A stretch of DNA of 64,000 nucleotides from [Pasteurella] mairii. Lineage in GTDB: Bacteria; Pseudomonadota; Gammaproteobacteria; Enterobacterales; Pasteurellaceae. This document shows positions 9,183-19,891 of this stretch, piece after piece (the stretch's first letter is position 1; each line of letters opens with the position of its first letter). A program made the position numbers and the translations under genes. The stretch is from NCBI GenBank assembly GCA_900454475.1, contig UGSS01000002.1:2065605-2129604 (forward strand). The letters are read 5' to 3'. Under the pieces are notes generated by a model. The model ran no database searches and had not been told where the DNA came from. It worked only from the letters and a program-made list of their open reading frames with translations.

Positions 9183-10955
9183 ATGAATTTGAATAAAAAA
9201 TTAAAGAGAACGCTATTCTTGCAAATAATGCCCATTGCGGGATTATTGCTTCCATTTTCGGCGTTATCAGCACTCAATGAGCCTAATTTCAATCAAATTG
9301 ACGCCCAACACCAACAACGCCAGCAACAACAAAATGCAGCTCAACAAGCACAGTTACAATCACGTCCTGATGTGCGTTTAGCTATTACACAAAATAAATC
9401 AAGTAAATTTCCCACGGATGAAAAACCTTGTTTTGATATTTATAAAATCTCGCTTCTTGATTATTCCGCTGATAACCAACATCAACCCTCCCAATTTCAA
9501 CTTGAACTCACTAAAACCGCTCGTAACTTGGATTTAAAACTGCCTGTTTGTATGGGGACAAAAGGCATTAATGCTATTGTATCGCAAGTACAAAACCGTA
9601 TTATTGAAACAGGTTATGTCACTACACGCGTGGTTGTGCCAGAACAAAACCTGAACCAAGGCGAATTAGTGTTGATGGTTATTCTTGGTAAAATCAAAAA
9701 TATTATTGTTTCAGATGTGGGCAATACGCCACGTTTTACCCGTTTGCACAGTTGGACGGGGTTTACCTTTGATTCAGGGGATTTACTCAATTTACGTGAT
9801 ATTGAGCAAAGTTTAGAAAACTTAAAACGTCCCCCCACAGCGGATGCCAATATTGAAATTCAGCCAAGTAATGCCCCTGATGCTGATGTTGGCGATAGCG
9901 ATTTATTCGTCACCTACACGCAACGCTTTCCTATTCGTTTAACCCTTGGCTTAGACAATAGTGGTTCAAAATCTACAGGTAAATTACAAGGATCTGCCAC
10001 CCTTTCTTGGGATAACCTTTTCTCTGCTAATGACTTATTTTATGCAAGTTTCACCCACAGTATAAAACGTCATTCAGATGACAAAGGACAACGCGCCAGC
10101 AAAAACTGGAATTTGTATTACAGCATTCCTTTTGGTTACTGGGATTTGACCTTTAGCCACTCAAAATATAACTATCATCAAGAATTGACTGGGGCTTTTA
10201 CTAATTACCTTTACTCGGGTGAAAGCGAGACCGATAAATTAACGCTTTCTTATTTGCTCTATCGCGATAGCTCGCGTAAAACATCTATTTATGGCTCTCT
10301 TTGGTCACGCCAATCGAAAAACTATATTGATGATGCAGAAATTGAAGTCCAACGCCGTCGTATGGCGGGCTGGGAAGCGGGCATCACTTATCGCGAATAT
10401 TTTAATCGTGGCATTCTTGATTTAGGCTTTAACTACAAACATGGCACAGGCGCACGTGGCGCTATACCTGCTTCTGAAAAATTCAAGCACGAAGGCACAT
10501 CACGTCCTGTAATTATGACAGCGACACTGAATTATTTACAGCCTTTCACTATCGGCAACCAAGAATTTCGTTTTTCTACCGAATGGTCAGTACAATGGAA
10601 CAAAACCCCATTACTTATGCAAGACCGCTTTAGCCTCGGTGGACGTTATACGGTACGTGGTTTTGATGGCGAACTGACCTTAACAGGGGAGCGAGGTTGG
10701 CTCACGCGTAATGAGTTGAGCTGGAATGCCTTAGGCGCCAACCAATGGCTTTATGTCGGCATTGACGCAGGACGCGTATCGGGTTGGTCGGTGCGTAACC
10801 AATTAGGCAATTCCCTTGTGGGGAGTGTGTTAGGTATCCGTGGTGGGTTTAAAGGGGTTTCTTATGATATATCGCTTGCCAAACCCATCACTAAACCGAA
10901 TGGCTTTAGGACATCAAATCTTTATACCGCCTTTAATATTGGCTACGCCTTTTAA
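9183..10955 (+). CDS. cdiB: CdiB/TpsB outer-membrane two-partner secretion translocator
   Basis: Omp85-superfamily pore of a type Vb (two-partner) system that exports and presents CdiA. The 590 residues start with a Sec signal peptide (ending near FSALSA, residue ~30) and a Gln-rich helix (QQRQQQQNAAQQAQ). POTRA domains follow (about 75-230), then a 16-strand barrel. The conserved L6 loop VRGF motif (YTVRGFDGE) lies near residue 490, and the chain ends in an aromatic residue (GYAF), as outer-membrane proteins do. It lies 34 bp upstream of cdiA in the same orientation. No other tpsB exists in the window, so it is the sole exporter for the whole island. Confidence 0.95.
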   Translation: MNLNKKLKRTLFLQIMPIAGLLLPFSALSALNEPNFNQIDAQHQQRQQQQNAAQQAQLQSRPDVRLAITQNKSSKFPTDEKPCFDIYKISLLDYSADNQHQPSQFQLELTKTARNLDLKLPVCMGTKGINAIVSQVQNRIIETGYVTTRVVVPEQNLNQGELVLMVILGKIKNIIVSDVGNTPRFTRLHSWTGFTFDSGDLLNLRDIEQSLENLKRPPTADANIEIQPSNAPDADVGDSDLFVTYTQRFPIRLTLGLDNSGSKSTGKLQGSATLSWDNLFSANDLFYASFTHSIKRHSDDKGQRASKNWNLYYSIPFGYWDLTFSHSKYNYHQELTGAFTNYLYSGESETDKLTLSYLLYRDSSRKTSIYGSLWSRQSKNYIDDAEIEVQRRRMAGWEAGITYREYFNRGILDLGFNYKHGTGARGAIPASEKFKHEGTSRPVIMTATLNYLQPFTIGNQEFRFSTEWSVQWNKTPLLMQDRFSLGGRYTVRGFDGELTLTGERGWLTRNELSWNALGANQWLYVGIDAGRVSGWSVRNQLGNSLVGSVLGIRGGFKGVSYDISLAKPITKPNGFRTSNLYTAFNIGYAF

Positions 10956-10989
10956 ATCACGTATTTCAAGATGAAAATAAGGACAAAAC

Positions 10990-13900
10990 ATGAACAAAAA
11001 TAAATTCCGAGTCATTTTTAACCGCACTTTATCGCGTTTTGTGGTAACCTCTGAGCTAGCTAGAAGCGCAGATAAATCATCTCAAACAGGTGATGTGGAT
11101 TTCGTTGAAAGTGCGGTGTGTTTTTGTTCTGTTTTCCCCTTAAAGATGTTGAGTTTTGGTTTGTTCTGTGCCTTGGGTGTTGTGTCGTTGGTAACCCCAC
11201 AAACTGCCTTTGCTAATCTTGAAATCCGTGCTGATAAATCTGCACCTGTCAATCAACAACCTATCATCCTTTCTACCGCAAATGGCATTCCACAAGTCAA
11301 TATTCAAACCCCAAACAGCAAGGGGCTTTCCCATAATAAATATGCGCAATTTGATGTAGATACCAAAGGGGTGATTTTAAATAACAGCCACACCTATGTG
11401 CAAACCCAACAAGGTGGTTGGGTGCAAGGCAATCCCTATTTAGCGCGTGGTGAAGCGAAAGTGATTTTAAATGAAGTCAACTCGTCTAACCCAAGCCAAT
11501 TAAAAGGCTATGTGGAAGTGGCGGGTAAAAAAGCGGATGTGATTATTGCCAACCCTAGTGGCATTCATTGTGCGGGTTGTGGCGTCATTAACTCGGGGCG
11601 TACCACCTTCACCACAGGTAACCCCCATATCAAAGACGGACAGGTAGATAGCTTTACCGTTGAAAAAGGCAAGGTGAGTGTTTCAGGTAAAGGCTTGGAT
11701 AATAGCCGAGTGGATTATACCGAAATTATTGCGCGCGAAACCGAAATGAATGCGGGTATTTGGTCGAATAAAAAACTCACCGTTGTCACAGGCGAAAATA
11801 CGATTAAACGGACAGCAACGTCAGCCAGTCAAAACGATAACGACCATTTAAAAATTATTCACACTAAACCCACCGATAATGTCACACAGCCAACGGAAAA
11901 ATACGCTGTGGATGTGAGCGAACTGGGCGGCATGTATGCGGGTAAAATTCATCTTATCGGCACTGAACAAGGTTTAGGCGTGCGCAATGCGGGGCATATT
12001 GGGGCAAGTGTTGACACTTTGACAATTGACAGCCAAGGGCGGATTGTGAATACCGGGACGCTCAATGCACAAAAAAGCGTCCAGCTTACTAGCACAAAAG
12101 GCATTGAAAATCGTGGCAAAATCGAAAACCGACGTGGCAATATTCATTTATCCACGCAAGCCGATATTCAACAAGACGGTTCCATTGTTGCACGCGCTGG
12201 TAATATCAACCAACAAGCCAACACCCAAATTACGCAACAAGGCGAAACCGTTGCTAAAGGCAATATTACTTATTTGGCACCTAAAGTAACGGCTTCAACC
12301 TCATCATGGATTGTCGCGGGTGTTGATATTAAAGACAGCGCAGATGGCGAAGTGCGCTCCCTTGAGACTGCCTCAAGCCAAGGTCAACATATCGTCGTCA
12401 CCACATCGGGCAAAACCACCTTACAAGGTAAAAATCTCGCTTCGGGCAAAATTCAAGTCAATGCCGCTGAAGCGCATTTAGATAATAGCCAAACTTCTGC
12501 AAACGCGATTGAAGCCAAGGCATCACAAGGTGATATTCAAGCTAATCATGCGACCCTTATTGCCAACCAAGATTTAACCCTAAGCACCCCGAAAAAACTG
12601 CAAACGCAAAACAGTAATATAAAAGCAGAAAAAATCACCGCAAAACAGACCGCACTTAACACGAAAAAGGCGGTTTGGGAGCAGACGGGGAATAGTGATT
12701 TTTCACTTGATGCAACAAGTATTGAAAATCAAGGTGGCTCGATTGTTACCCAAGGGAATTTTACGGTAAATACAGGTTACTTGGATAATGCTCAAGGAAA
12801 ATTAGCTACTAATAAAAACCTTCATATTGATACCCACCAAGGTGAGTTAAATTCTCGTGATGGTATGCTGTTTGCTACGGAAAATATGACGCTTAATACG
12901 GGAATGTTAAATAATGAAAATGGCACAATTTTAACGAAGCAGAATTTACAGATTAATACCCATAATCAATCTCTTAATAATAGCCACAATGCCAAAATTC
13001 AGGCTTTAGGCAATTTACAGTTATCGACTCAACAGTTAGATAACCGTGGCGGTGTTGTTCAAGTTGCAGGTAATGGCACAATTTCTGCGGCACTTATCAA
13101 TAACAGCCAAATTCATTCCACAGGTTCATTATTAGAAAGCAATCAAACCCTTACGCTAAACACCCCAACCTTATTCAATAGTCAAACTAAAGCCACAGGT
13201 GAACAGCCTACTCAAGGAGTTATTGCAGAACAACTGAATATCAATGCCAATACTGTTGATAACCAACAGGGCGGTATTTATGTGGAAAATCAAACCGCAT
13301 TAAATATCACAAGCACTCTAGATAACAATCAAGGTGAGATGCTCAGTTGGGGAAATCTTGCTATTTTGGGATATGCAACAGATTTAGCGATTCAAAATAG
13401 CCAAGGGATTATTCAGGCGCAAGAAAAACTTGATATTCAAGCGAAAAAGATCTCGGAAGATGGACATTTAGAAGCAAATCAAATTTCTATTCAACAAAAA
13501 GACGACTTTAATACAAAAAATGATATTAATGCAGGGAGTTCGTTACGCCTTTCAACCCTTGGGAATGTCACAAACCAACATAAATTATCCGCCAATGAAT
13601 TAATCCAACTTCAAACACAAAATCTGGATAACAAAGCCACCGCTTCAATCAGCGCATCGACTGCTCTCATTAATGCAGTTAATAATGTGACAAATCGTGG
13701 CTTAATGAATAGTTTTAATGAGCAAGATAGCTCTGAAACGGTAATAAAAGCAGGCAACCAACTTACTAACCTTGGTACAGGGCGCATTTATGGCGACCAT
13801 GTGGCATTACAAGCGGATACGATAACAAACAAAGATGAAACCCTTTCGGGAAACGTATCTTCTGCAACCATCGCTGCACGTACGCGTTTAGATTTAGGTG

Positions 13901-16900
13901 CGCGCGCGGTATTTAATCAGACAGATGATTATAACGACAAGAAAAAAGGTGGATCCTTTATTTATAGCGGTGGAGAGATTGTTTTTGGGCGTCATTTAGA
14001 CGCCAATAATCAAGCTACAGGTAATACCGCTATTTTCCGTAATAACAGCAGTATTGTTGAAGCTGGGAAACACATTGCCTTAAATATTGACGATATTGAA
14101 AACAATAATATCCACTATCATTCCGAAGTGGAAGAAACCAACAATCAAACAGTGAATAAATCTTACATTATTCCAACAGAGCAAGCGGTTTATAATGATG
14201 GCAATGTCACAGCGATTAGCACAGATCAATTGAGACGTTTTAGTTTTAGTCGTACGTGGAAATACGCGCATGATTATACAGAAACAACGCCACCTGTAAT
14301 TGGTCCGAATAGTATCATTACGAGCTCAACAGCACTTGCAATGCCAAATGATGTCACTTGCGACAAACAAGGACAATGTACATTGAGTAAAGCAGGGCGC
14401 TACACCAGAGATAGTGCAGTTTGGAAGTATTTTGAATTAACTCCACCAGCAGAAGAGATGCCAACGCTTACGCCTGAAATGACGGCAGCTCTTGAACGAA
14501 TAACGGCTCACGAGCAAGGCATGACGGAGGAACAGATTGAGGCAAGAGAGAAAGAAATTGCTCAATTAGGACATCCTGCTAACCCGACACCGCAGGAAAG
14601 CCAGGATTATGCACTTTTAGCACCTTATATTGCCTGGACAAATAAATATTTGGATCTTTACAAAACATTATCTGAAAAAATTTCTGTGCATAATGATCAT
14701 ATCGCTGGGAAAGTTTATGGCGATTTCTGGGAATTAAAGGTTACACGTGAAATTACCCGAGAAAATATCACTAAAGCGAGTTTACCTGCTCAAATCTTAG
14801 CAGGTGGTGATATTACCTATCGTTCAAGTCGTTTTTTAAATGATAAAAGTATAGTGATTTCTGGCGGAAATGTAACGGGTGAACTTAATCAATTAACAAA
14901 TCGTGATGATGTCAATGCGATTTTCCAAACGATTGAGAAAGGAGAACGTGATTTTACTTATACCAAATGGCGTGGCGGATTTAAACGTTATTTTCAACGT
15001 AAATATAAAAACAAAGGGGAATTAAATCGCGTTAAAACCGAGCATAAAAATATGAATATTTTTGTGGTAGAAAGCCACAAAAACCCAGCGTCACAGCCTA
15101 ATTATGTGAATGCGAAAGCCATTAACAGCGTTAGCACACCACAAAATAACGTCAATTTAACCGCACTTTCACCTTATAATGCCATCGCAATTTCAGCGCG
15201 CCAAGACGGGTTAGAAGTGCGCGCCTTAAATGTGGATACTCGCCTACCAACCCAAAGCTTGTATCGTATTAATCCACAAGCCAATAGTCATGTATTAATC
15301 GAAACCGATCCTGATTTTACCAACCATAAAAAGTGGCTCAGTTCCGATTATATGTACAACGCCCTACGCCATGACCACGAAAACGTGCATAAACGTTTGG
15401 GTGATGGGTATTATGAACAGCGCTTAGTTCGCGAACAAATCAATCAACTCACAGGTAGACCGTTTTTAGGTAACTATTCCGATTTTGAAAGCCAATATCA
15501 GGCATTGATGAATGCGGGTGTGACGTTTGCGAAAGCGTTCAACTTAACCCTTGGCACTAAATTGAGTAAAGAACAAGTGGCAAGCTTAACCTCAGATATT
15601 GTGTGGCTTGAACAAGAAACCATTACCCTTGATGACGGTAGTCAGCAAACCGTGCTGGTGCCAAAAGTGTATGCTGTTGTCAAAGATGGTGACTTAAAGG
15701 CTAATGGGGCGTTAATTTCTGCCAATAACCTCAACCTAAAGACCAATGAACTTATCAACCAAGGCACGATTGCTGGGCGCAATGTAGCAATGTTTGATGC
15801 TAATCACTTAAAAAACAGCGGTAATCTTTCGGCAGCTATTTTTAGTGCCAAGGTTAATGGCGATATGCACAACACAGGCAATATCAGCGCAGACAATGCC
15901 TTGTTGCTTAATGTCACAGGTAACTTTACCCATGCCTCTACCTTGCGCACAGATGACGTCAATCTTGATGGCTATACATATAAAAATACTCATCTTGACC
16001 GCCAAGGCTTACTGCACGTCAAAGGCGAAAACGGTACATTGCACGTGGCAGCGGGCAATCTCACCCTTGCAGGCGCAGACATCATTAATGACAGTACAGG
16101 CAGCACTTATCTTCGCGCCCAAAATGCCCTAAATCTGACCGCACTTAGCACGGAACAAACAGAAAACATGGGCGGTGGCGACCATTACCGCAACAGCCAT
16201 GGCTCCGGTGTTGAAATCAGTCGCGTGCAAGGCAAAGGTGATGTCATTTTATCGGGTAGTAACATTCAAAGCGAAGCAGCACAACTGGAAGCGGATAAAC
16301 GCTTAGCATTACTTGCCGAAAACAACATCACACTTGGCACAGCAACCACCACTAGCAATATGGACGAATATCACAAATATAAAAGTGGCAGTGCGGTGGC
16401 TAAAACCACAAAAACCACTTATTCCTCCCAAGCCAGTGAAACCAAGCAAGGCAGCCAACTTTCGGGCAATGACGTCACGGTGATTGCAGGTAAAGACTTT
16501 AACGCCACAGCGGTTCAGTTGTTGGCTGGCAATGATGTCTACCTCAAAGCAGGCAATAATGTATCCATCCAAGCAGGTACGAACCACATCAAAGATTTTT
16601 ATCAAAAAACCAAGAAAACCTCGGGGGTATTTACCGGTGGCGGTATGGGTATTACTTTTGGCACTAAATCAGAAAAACACCAGTATGACACCGAAGGCTG
16701 GACCCAATCTGATGCCCGTGGTGCGCTAGGTTCACTTACTGGCAATGTCAGCATCCAAGCAGGCAAACACGCTGCTATTTTAGGTTCGGATTTCATCGCG
16801 CAAAGCAATAAGACTATTGCTATCCAAGGCGAAGACTTAAAAGTCGAGGCGGGGAAAGATGTCATTGAGTCAACAGAAAAACACGCATACAAACAATCGG

Positions 16901-19653
16901 GACTGACTATTGCACTTTCTACCCCTGTAACGGATGCCGCAATGGCAGCGGTAAATACCGTACGCCAAATAAAGCAAACCCCAAACCGTCGTTTGGAAGC
17001 ATTGTATGCGGTTAAAGCCGCTACAGAAATGGCACAAGCGGTTCAGAATATGGGAAAAGTTTCTAATACGTTAAGTCAGCTTGAGCAACTAGATAGCCTT
17101 AACCAAAATTCAGCGGCAGCGGAAAACCCAGCGGTTAAAATCTCGGTGGGTTATGGCACAAGTCAACAAAAAACTACCACAGATACCCATTCTGTCACCC
17201 ATGACAAGTCGGTGATTTCAGCAGGCAATGTAGTTGCAACCGCTACAGGCAGCAAGGCAGTTTTTGAAGGTGTCGATATCCAAGCGGAAACAGCCAAAAT
17301 TGACGCCAAATTAGGCATTGAATCAAAAGGGGTAAACGATACCTACTCTAGTCATACAGGCAGTAAAAATAGCAGTGCGTCTGTGGGGGGATTTGTAGGT
17401 TTTAATGGCGACAGCTATGGTATTGGTATTGAAAGTTCGGCAAGTGTGGGCAAAGGCAAAACCGATATTGATAGCGAAACATGGCAAAACAATCATTGGA
17501 ATGTTAAAAACCTTGAAACAAACAGTGAACAAGGTGGATTAACCTTAGACGCTGCAACAATTAATACGGAAAACTGGCAAGGACAGTTAAACAGCTTAAC
17601 GCTACAAAGTCGTCAAGATATTGAAAAATATAAAAGCAAAAACACCCAAGTACGTGCTAGCGGTTCTGTTACTTATGGTTCGGGCGGTGGTGCTTCGGCA
17701 AGTGCTTCTTACAATCGCGCAAAACTGGATAGCGCCCAAGTGAATGAACAAACGAGCATTCATATTGGCAAAGGCGGAATGGATGTAACCATAAACGGTC
17801 ATACCCAATTAAACGGTGCAGTGATTACCAGCACGACTAATAAAGAAAACAACAAGCTGAAAACCCAAACCATTAGCGCAACGGATATAAAAAACCACAG
17901 CAAGTTAAAAACCGAAAGCGCGTCAATGGGAGCAGGGAGTATGGCTATAGTGACAGTGGCAATGAGTGCGCTTGGTAATCAACATGAAACTAACTATAGC
18001 ACCACAAAATCAGCGATTGGGGCGAATATTCAGTTAGACACAAAAGATGAAAACGCCCAACACATTAATCGCGATACCGAAAATACGAACGCCAAAGTCA
18101 ACAAACAAGATTTAGCCAAGGTTCAAGAGCAACAAGAAGCGGCAAAACTTGTGGGTGAGATTTCGACTAATTTGGTGAGTGTTTATACCTTTAACGAACG
18201 CGAAGAGATTGAAAAAGCGAAGTTAGAAGTAGGCAGAATTACCACGGAAGCGAAAGCAAAAGGTACGAGCCAAGAAGATTTAGAAAAGTCGGATGCCTAT
18301 AAAAAAGCACAACAAAATCTGACTGCCCTTCAAGCAAGTTATGATAATGACTATGGTATTGGCAGCACAAAAGGCAGAGCTATTCAAGCGGTAACAGCCG
18401 CCTTACAAGGTATTGCCGGTGGCAGCGTTGAGCAGGCAGCGGTAGGACTGGCTTCGCCATATCTCAACGAAAAAATTAAAGAATGGACGACAGACCCAAC
18501 CACAAACGAAGTGAATAAAACAGCAAACTTAATGGCGCATGCTATTCTTGGCGCAATTGAAGCAGAAATCACAGGCAATCATGCCCTAGCAGGTGCAGCT
18601 GCGGCGACCACAGGCGAAGCAACCGCTATGATTATCGCGGAAAAACTTTACGACAAGCCAACCGATAAACTCACGGAAGATGAGAAGAAAAATGTAGTGT
18701 TCTTAAGCCAGGTGGCAAGTGGTTTAGCGTCTTCATTAATCGCTAATGATGGTACGGTAAGTGTGGCTATGGGAAGTGAGATTGGGAAGCGGGCGGTGGA
18801 GAATAATCTTCTTAGCAAACAAGATGATGAGTTAGTTTATCGTTTATCAGAGAAATTGAGAAAAACAGGTTCTTTAACTAAGTCTGAACAAGATCTCTTG
18901 GCGAGTAGATTATTACGAGATAGTTTTGTCGATAAATTGCTGCTAACTTATCAAGAAGATCCGAATAAATTATCTGACACACAAAAGAAAATTTTAACAG
19001 ATGAAATTTATCGCATTGCTGGCTCTTATGGCATTAGCGCAGATGTATTAGTTAAAACTGATTTAAAAAATACAATTAAACGAGATGATAAGTACGCTAT
19101 TACTTATTTACGTCAGCATAATAATTTCCAAACTCAATTTATGTATTCATCCCAAGATGCTTGGGCGACTGTGCCAGTATTTGGTGCTGGTATAAATATG
19201 GCTAGCAAGGCAATTAATATTGCACCTAAATTAGTAGCTACAGCAGAAAAATATCCGCTATTCACTGAAATGGGCGTTACAGCTATAACAAATACAGCAT
19301 ATCAGTTAACGAATAAAAATACTTATGAACCTTATGATCTTTTGAAAGCGGAGATGTCAACTATATTAACTAGAAATCAACCACTTTCTAAACAAATGAG
19401 TTTAAATTTAGGCATTGATCTTCTAGCAACAACATCTGATTCTGAATATGGAGTTAATGCAATATCATCTGTACTTGGGACAGCTTCATCACATTATTTA
19501 GGTGGAATAAAAACAGGTAATAAATATCTCGACACTCTTACTATACCAATTATATCAAATACATTGTCTGAATCTATATCAGACAGTGAACGATTAGATA
19601 ATTATTGGAATAGATACAAGAAAGAATTAGAAGGTGTTTATAATGAAAAATAA
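10990..19653 (+). CDS. cdiA: CdiA contact-dependent inhibition effector / filamentous haemagglutinin-type TpsA
   Basis: A 2887-residue surface filament that carries a C-terminal toxin. Residues 1-75 are an extended signal peptide (ESPR MNKNKFRVIFNRTLSRFVV, then a hydrophobic core and AFA before Asn76). The TPS domain (about 76-310) contains NPSGIHCAGCGVINSG, the family NPNGI region with a Cys pair. FHA-1 repeats follow to about 1000, a low-repeat region to about 1400 (candidate receptor-binding part), a YP-like segment near 1420-1460, and FHA-2 to about 2370. The pretoxin domain ends in VENN at 2603-2606, and a 281-residue tail follows. It lies 34 bp after cdiB. This is the only complete tpsA in the island; parts of it are copied downstream. 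It could also serve in adhesion. Confidence 0.95.
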   Translation: MNKNKFRVIFNRTLSRFVVTSELARSADKSSQTGDVDFVESAVCFCSVFPLKMLSFGLFCALGVVSLVTPQTAFANLEIRADKSAPVNQQPIILSTANGIPQVNIQTPNSKGLSHNKYAQFDVDTKGVILNNSHTYVQTQQGGWVQGNPYLARGEAKVILNEVNSSNPSQLKGYVEVAGKKADVIIANPSGIHCAGCGVINSGRTTFTTGNPHIKDGQVDSFTVEKGKVSVSGKGLDNSRVDYTEIIARETEMNAGIWSNKKLTVVTGENTIKRTATSASQNDNDHLKIIHTKPTDNVTQPTEKYAVDVSELGGMYAGKIHLIGTEQGLGVRNAGHIGASVDTLTIDSQGRIVNTGTLNAQKSVQLTSTKGIENRGKIENRRGNIHLSTQADIQQDGSIVARAGNINQQANTQITQQGETVAKGNITYLAPKVTASTSSWIVAGVDIKDSADGEVRSLETASSQGQHIVVTTSGKTTLQGKNLASGKIQVNAAEAHLDNSQTSANAIEAKASQGDIQANHATLIANQDLTLSTPKKLQTQNSNIKAEKITAKQTALNTKKAVWEQTGNSDFSLDATSIENQGGSIVTQGNFTVNTGYLDNAQGKLATNKNLHIDTHQGELNSRDGMLFATENMTLNTGMLNNENGTILTKQNLQINTHNQSLNNSHNAKIQALGNLQLSTQQLDNRGGVVQVAGNGTISAALINNSQIHSTGSLLESNQTLTLNTPTLFNSQTKATGEQPTQGVIAEQLNINANTVDNQQGGIYVENQTALNITSTLDNNQGEMLSWGNLAILGYATDLAIQNSQGIIQAQEKLDIQAKKISEDGHLEANQISIQQKDDFNTKNDINAGSSLRLSTLGNVTNQHKLSANELIQLQTQNLDNKATASISASTALINAVNNVTNRGLMNSFNEQDSSETVIKAGNQLTNLGTGRIYGDHVALQADTITNKDETLSGNVSSATIAARTRLDLGARAVFNQTDDYNDKKKGGSFIYSGGEIVFGRHLDANNQATGNTAIFRNNSSIVEAGKHIALNIDDIENNNIHYHSEVEETNNQTVNKSYIIPTEQAVYNDGNVTAISTDQLRRFSFSRTWKYAHDYTETTPPVIGPNSIITSSTALAMPNDVTCDKQGQCTLSKAGRYTRDSAVWKYFELTPPAEEMPTLTPEMTAALERITAHEQGMTEEQIEAREKEIAQLGHPANPTPQESQDYALLAPYIAWTNKYLDLYKTLSEKISVHNDHIAGKVYGDFWELKVTREITRENITKASLPAQILAGGDITYRSSRFLNDKSIVISGGNVTGELNQLTNRDDVNAIFQTIEKGERDFTYTKWRGGFKRYFQRKYKNKGELNRVKTEHKNMNIFVVESHKNPASQPNYVNAKAINSVSTPQNNVNLTALSPYNAIAISARQDGLEVRALNVDTRLPTQSLYRINPQANSHVLIETDPDFTNHKKWLSSDYMYNALRHDHENVHKRLGDGYYEQRLVREQINQLTGRPFLGNYSDFESQYQALMNAGVTFAKAFNLTLGTKLSKEQVASLTSDIVWLEQETITLDDGSQQTVLVPKVYAVVKDGDLKANGALISANNLNLKTNELINQGTIAGRNVAMFDANHLKNSGNLSAAIFSAKVNGDMHNTGNISADNALLLNVTGNFTHASTLRTDDVNLDGYTYKNTHLDRQGLLHVKGENGTLHVAAGNLTLAGADIINDSTGSTYLRAQNALNLTALSTEQTENMGGGDHYRNSHGSGVEISRVQGKGDVILSGSNIQSEAAQLEADKRLALLAENNITLGTATTTSNMDEYHKYKSGSAVAKTTKTTYSSQASETKQGSQLSGNDVTVIAGKDFNATAVQLLAGNDVYLKAGNNVSIQAGTNHIKDFYQKTKKTSGVFTGGGMGITFGTKSEKHQYDTEGWTQSDARGALGSLTGNVSIQAGKHAAILGSDFIAQSNKTIAIQGEDLKVEAGKDVIESTEKHAYKQSGLTIALSTPVTDAAMAAVNTVRQIKQTPNRRLEALYAVKAATEMAQAVQNMGKVSNTLSQLEQLDSLNQNSAAAENPAVKISVGYGTSQQKTTTDTHSVTHDKSVISAGNVVATATGSKAVFEGVDIQAETAKIDAKLGIESKGVNDTYSSHTGSKNSSASVGGFVGFNGDSYGIGIESSASVGKGKTDIDSETWQNNHWNVKNLETNSEQGGLTLDAATINTENWQGQLNSLTLQSRQDIEKYKSKNTQVRASGSVTYGSGGGASASASYNRAKLDSAQVNEQTSIHIGKGGMDVTINGHTQLNGAVITSTTNKENNKLKTQTISATDIKNHSKLKTESASMGAGSMAIVTVAMSALGNQHETNYSTTKSAIGANIQLDTKDENAQHINRDTENTNAKVNKQDLAKVQEQQEAAKLVGEISTNLVSVYTFNEREEIEKAKLEVGRITTEAKAKGTSQEDLEKSDAYKKAQQNLTALQASYDNDYGIGSTKGRAIQAVTAALQGIAGGSVEQAAVGLASPYLNEKIKEWTTDPTTNEVNKTANLMAHAILGAIEAEITGNHALAGAAAATTGEATAMIIAEKLYDKPTDKLTEDEKKNVVFLSQVASGLASSLIANDGTVSVAMGSEIGKRAVENNLLSKQDDELVYRLSEKLRKTGSLTKSEQDLLASRLLRDSFVDKLLLTYQEDPNKLSDTQKKILTDEIYRIAGSYGISADVLVKTDLKNTIKRDDKYAITYLRQHNNFQTQFMYSSQDAWATVPVFGAGINMASKAINIAPKLVATAEKYPLFTEMGVTAITNTAYQLTNKNTYEPYDLLKAEMSTILTRNQPLSKQMSLNLGIDLLATTSDSEYGVNAISSVLGTASSHYLGGIKTGNKYLDTLTIPIISNTLSESISDSERLDNYWNRYKKELEGVYNEK
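11021..11117. other. Converging uptake-signal pair inside the cdiA signal-peptide coding region
   Basis: ACCGCACTT at 11021-11029 encodes part of the ESPR (NRTLS), and AAGTGCGGT lies at 11109-11117 (ESAV). The two 9-bp uptake cores face each other 79 bp apart within coding sequence. The same arrangement recurs in both downstream ESPR copies. Confidence 0.9.
15346..16963 (+). repeat. FHA-2 repeat copy 1 (pairs with 24635-26252; stub at 34921-35163)
   Basis: A 1618-bp coding segment of cdiA, from SDYMYNALRHD to the VNTV segment, that is near-identical to 24635-26252 in the second ESPR-bearing gene. In the stretches I compared, only isolated base changes appear until both sequences diverge after AAATACCGTAC. 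The first 243 bp recur at 34921-35163. Such identity implies recent duplication or continuing gene conversion. Confidence 0.9.
18119..18816 (+). repeat. Pretoxin/VENN repeat copy 1 (others 20723-21378 and 22526-23223)
   Basis: A roughly 700-bp segment encoding the pretoxin domain up to VENN and the next few residues. Near-identical copies lie at fixed offsets of 2565 bp (second copy, about 40 bp shorter at the left) and 4407 bp (third copy). Sequence identity stops a few codons after VENN in each case, which is where toxin tails are exchanged in known CDI loci. Confidence 0.92.
18796..19653 (+). other. VENN junction and CdiA-CT toxin tail, probable membrane-acting toxin
   Basis: VENN is encoded at 18796-18807. 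The tail begins with a helical, charged segment (about 130 residues, LSKQDDELVYRLSEKL onward), the position of the cytoplasm-entry domain in known CdiA-CTs. The toxin part follows from about 19170 and has a small-residue-rich stretch, PVFGAGINMASKAINIAPK. I recognise no nuclease motif. The partner immunity protein is a small two-helix membrane protein, which favours a membrane or ionophore toxin. That role is inferred from the partner and is not seen directly. Confidence 0.6.
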
Positions 19654-19879
19654 ATTCCTTATTCATTTGTTGGTGCAATCTATAGGTATTTATATTGTAT
19701 TGTTAAGTGTTGATTTATTTTTACTTTTATATTCTTGGGCTAAATATGATTTTCTATGTTGGAAGTGTATTGATTATTATAGTGCTTTCAAAATTTGGTT
19801 AACAATAAATACTCCAATAAGTTTATATAAGATTATTATTTTTTGGGGTTGGTTTAAGCCAAAATATAAAGGTAAATAA
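19643..19879 (+). CDS. cdiI: Putative CdiI immunity protein, two-helix membrane type
   Basis: A 78-residue protein starting at ATG 19643, inside the last codons of cdiA (11-bp overlap). It has two predicted membrane helices (LIHLLVQSIGIYIVLLSV and ISLYKIIIFWGWF regions) with a short loop holding a Cys-x-x-Cys pair (FLCWKCIDYY), and a basic C-terminus. The overlap with the toxin gene and its size are those of a CDI immunity gene. An inner-membrane immunity protein is expected when the toxin acts on the membrane. No named family is recognised. It resembles the immunity protein at 20349 in design but not closely in sequence. Confidence 0.75.
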   Translation: MKNKFLIHLLVQSIGIYIVLLSVDLFLLLYSWAKYDFLCWKCIDYYSAFKIWLTINTPISLYKIIIFWGWFKPKYKGK

Positions 19880-19891
19880 TGAAAGTCTACC

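Noticed and set aside
12000..14000. Repeat-rich region as a possible CRISPR array
   Set aside because: The periodicity is that of FHA-type beta-helix repeats in coding sequence; there are no identical 25-40-bp repeats with spacers.
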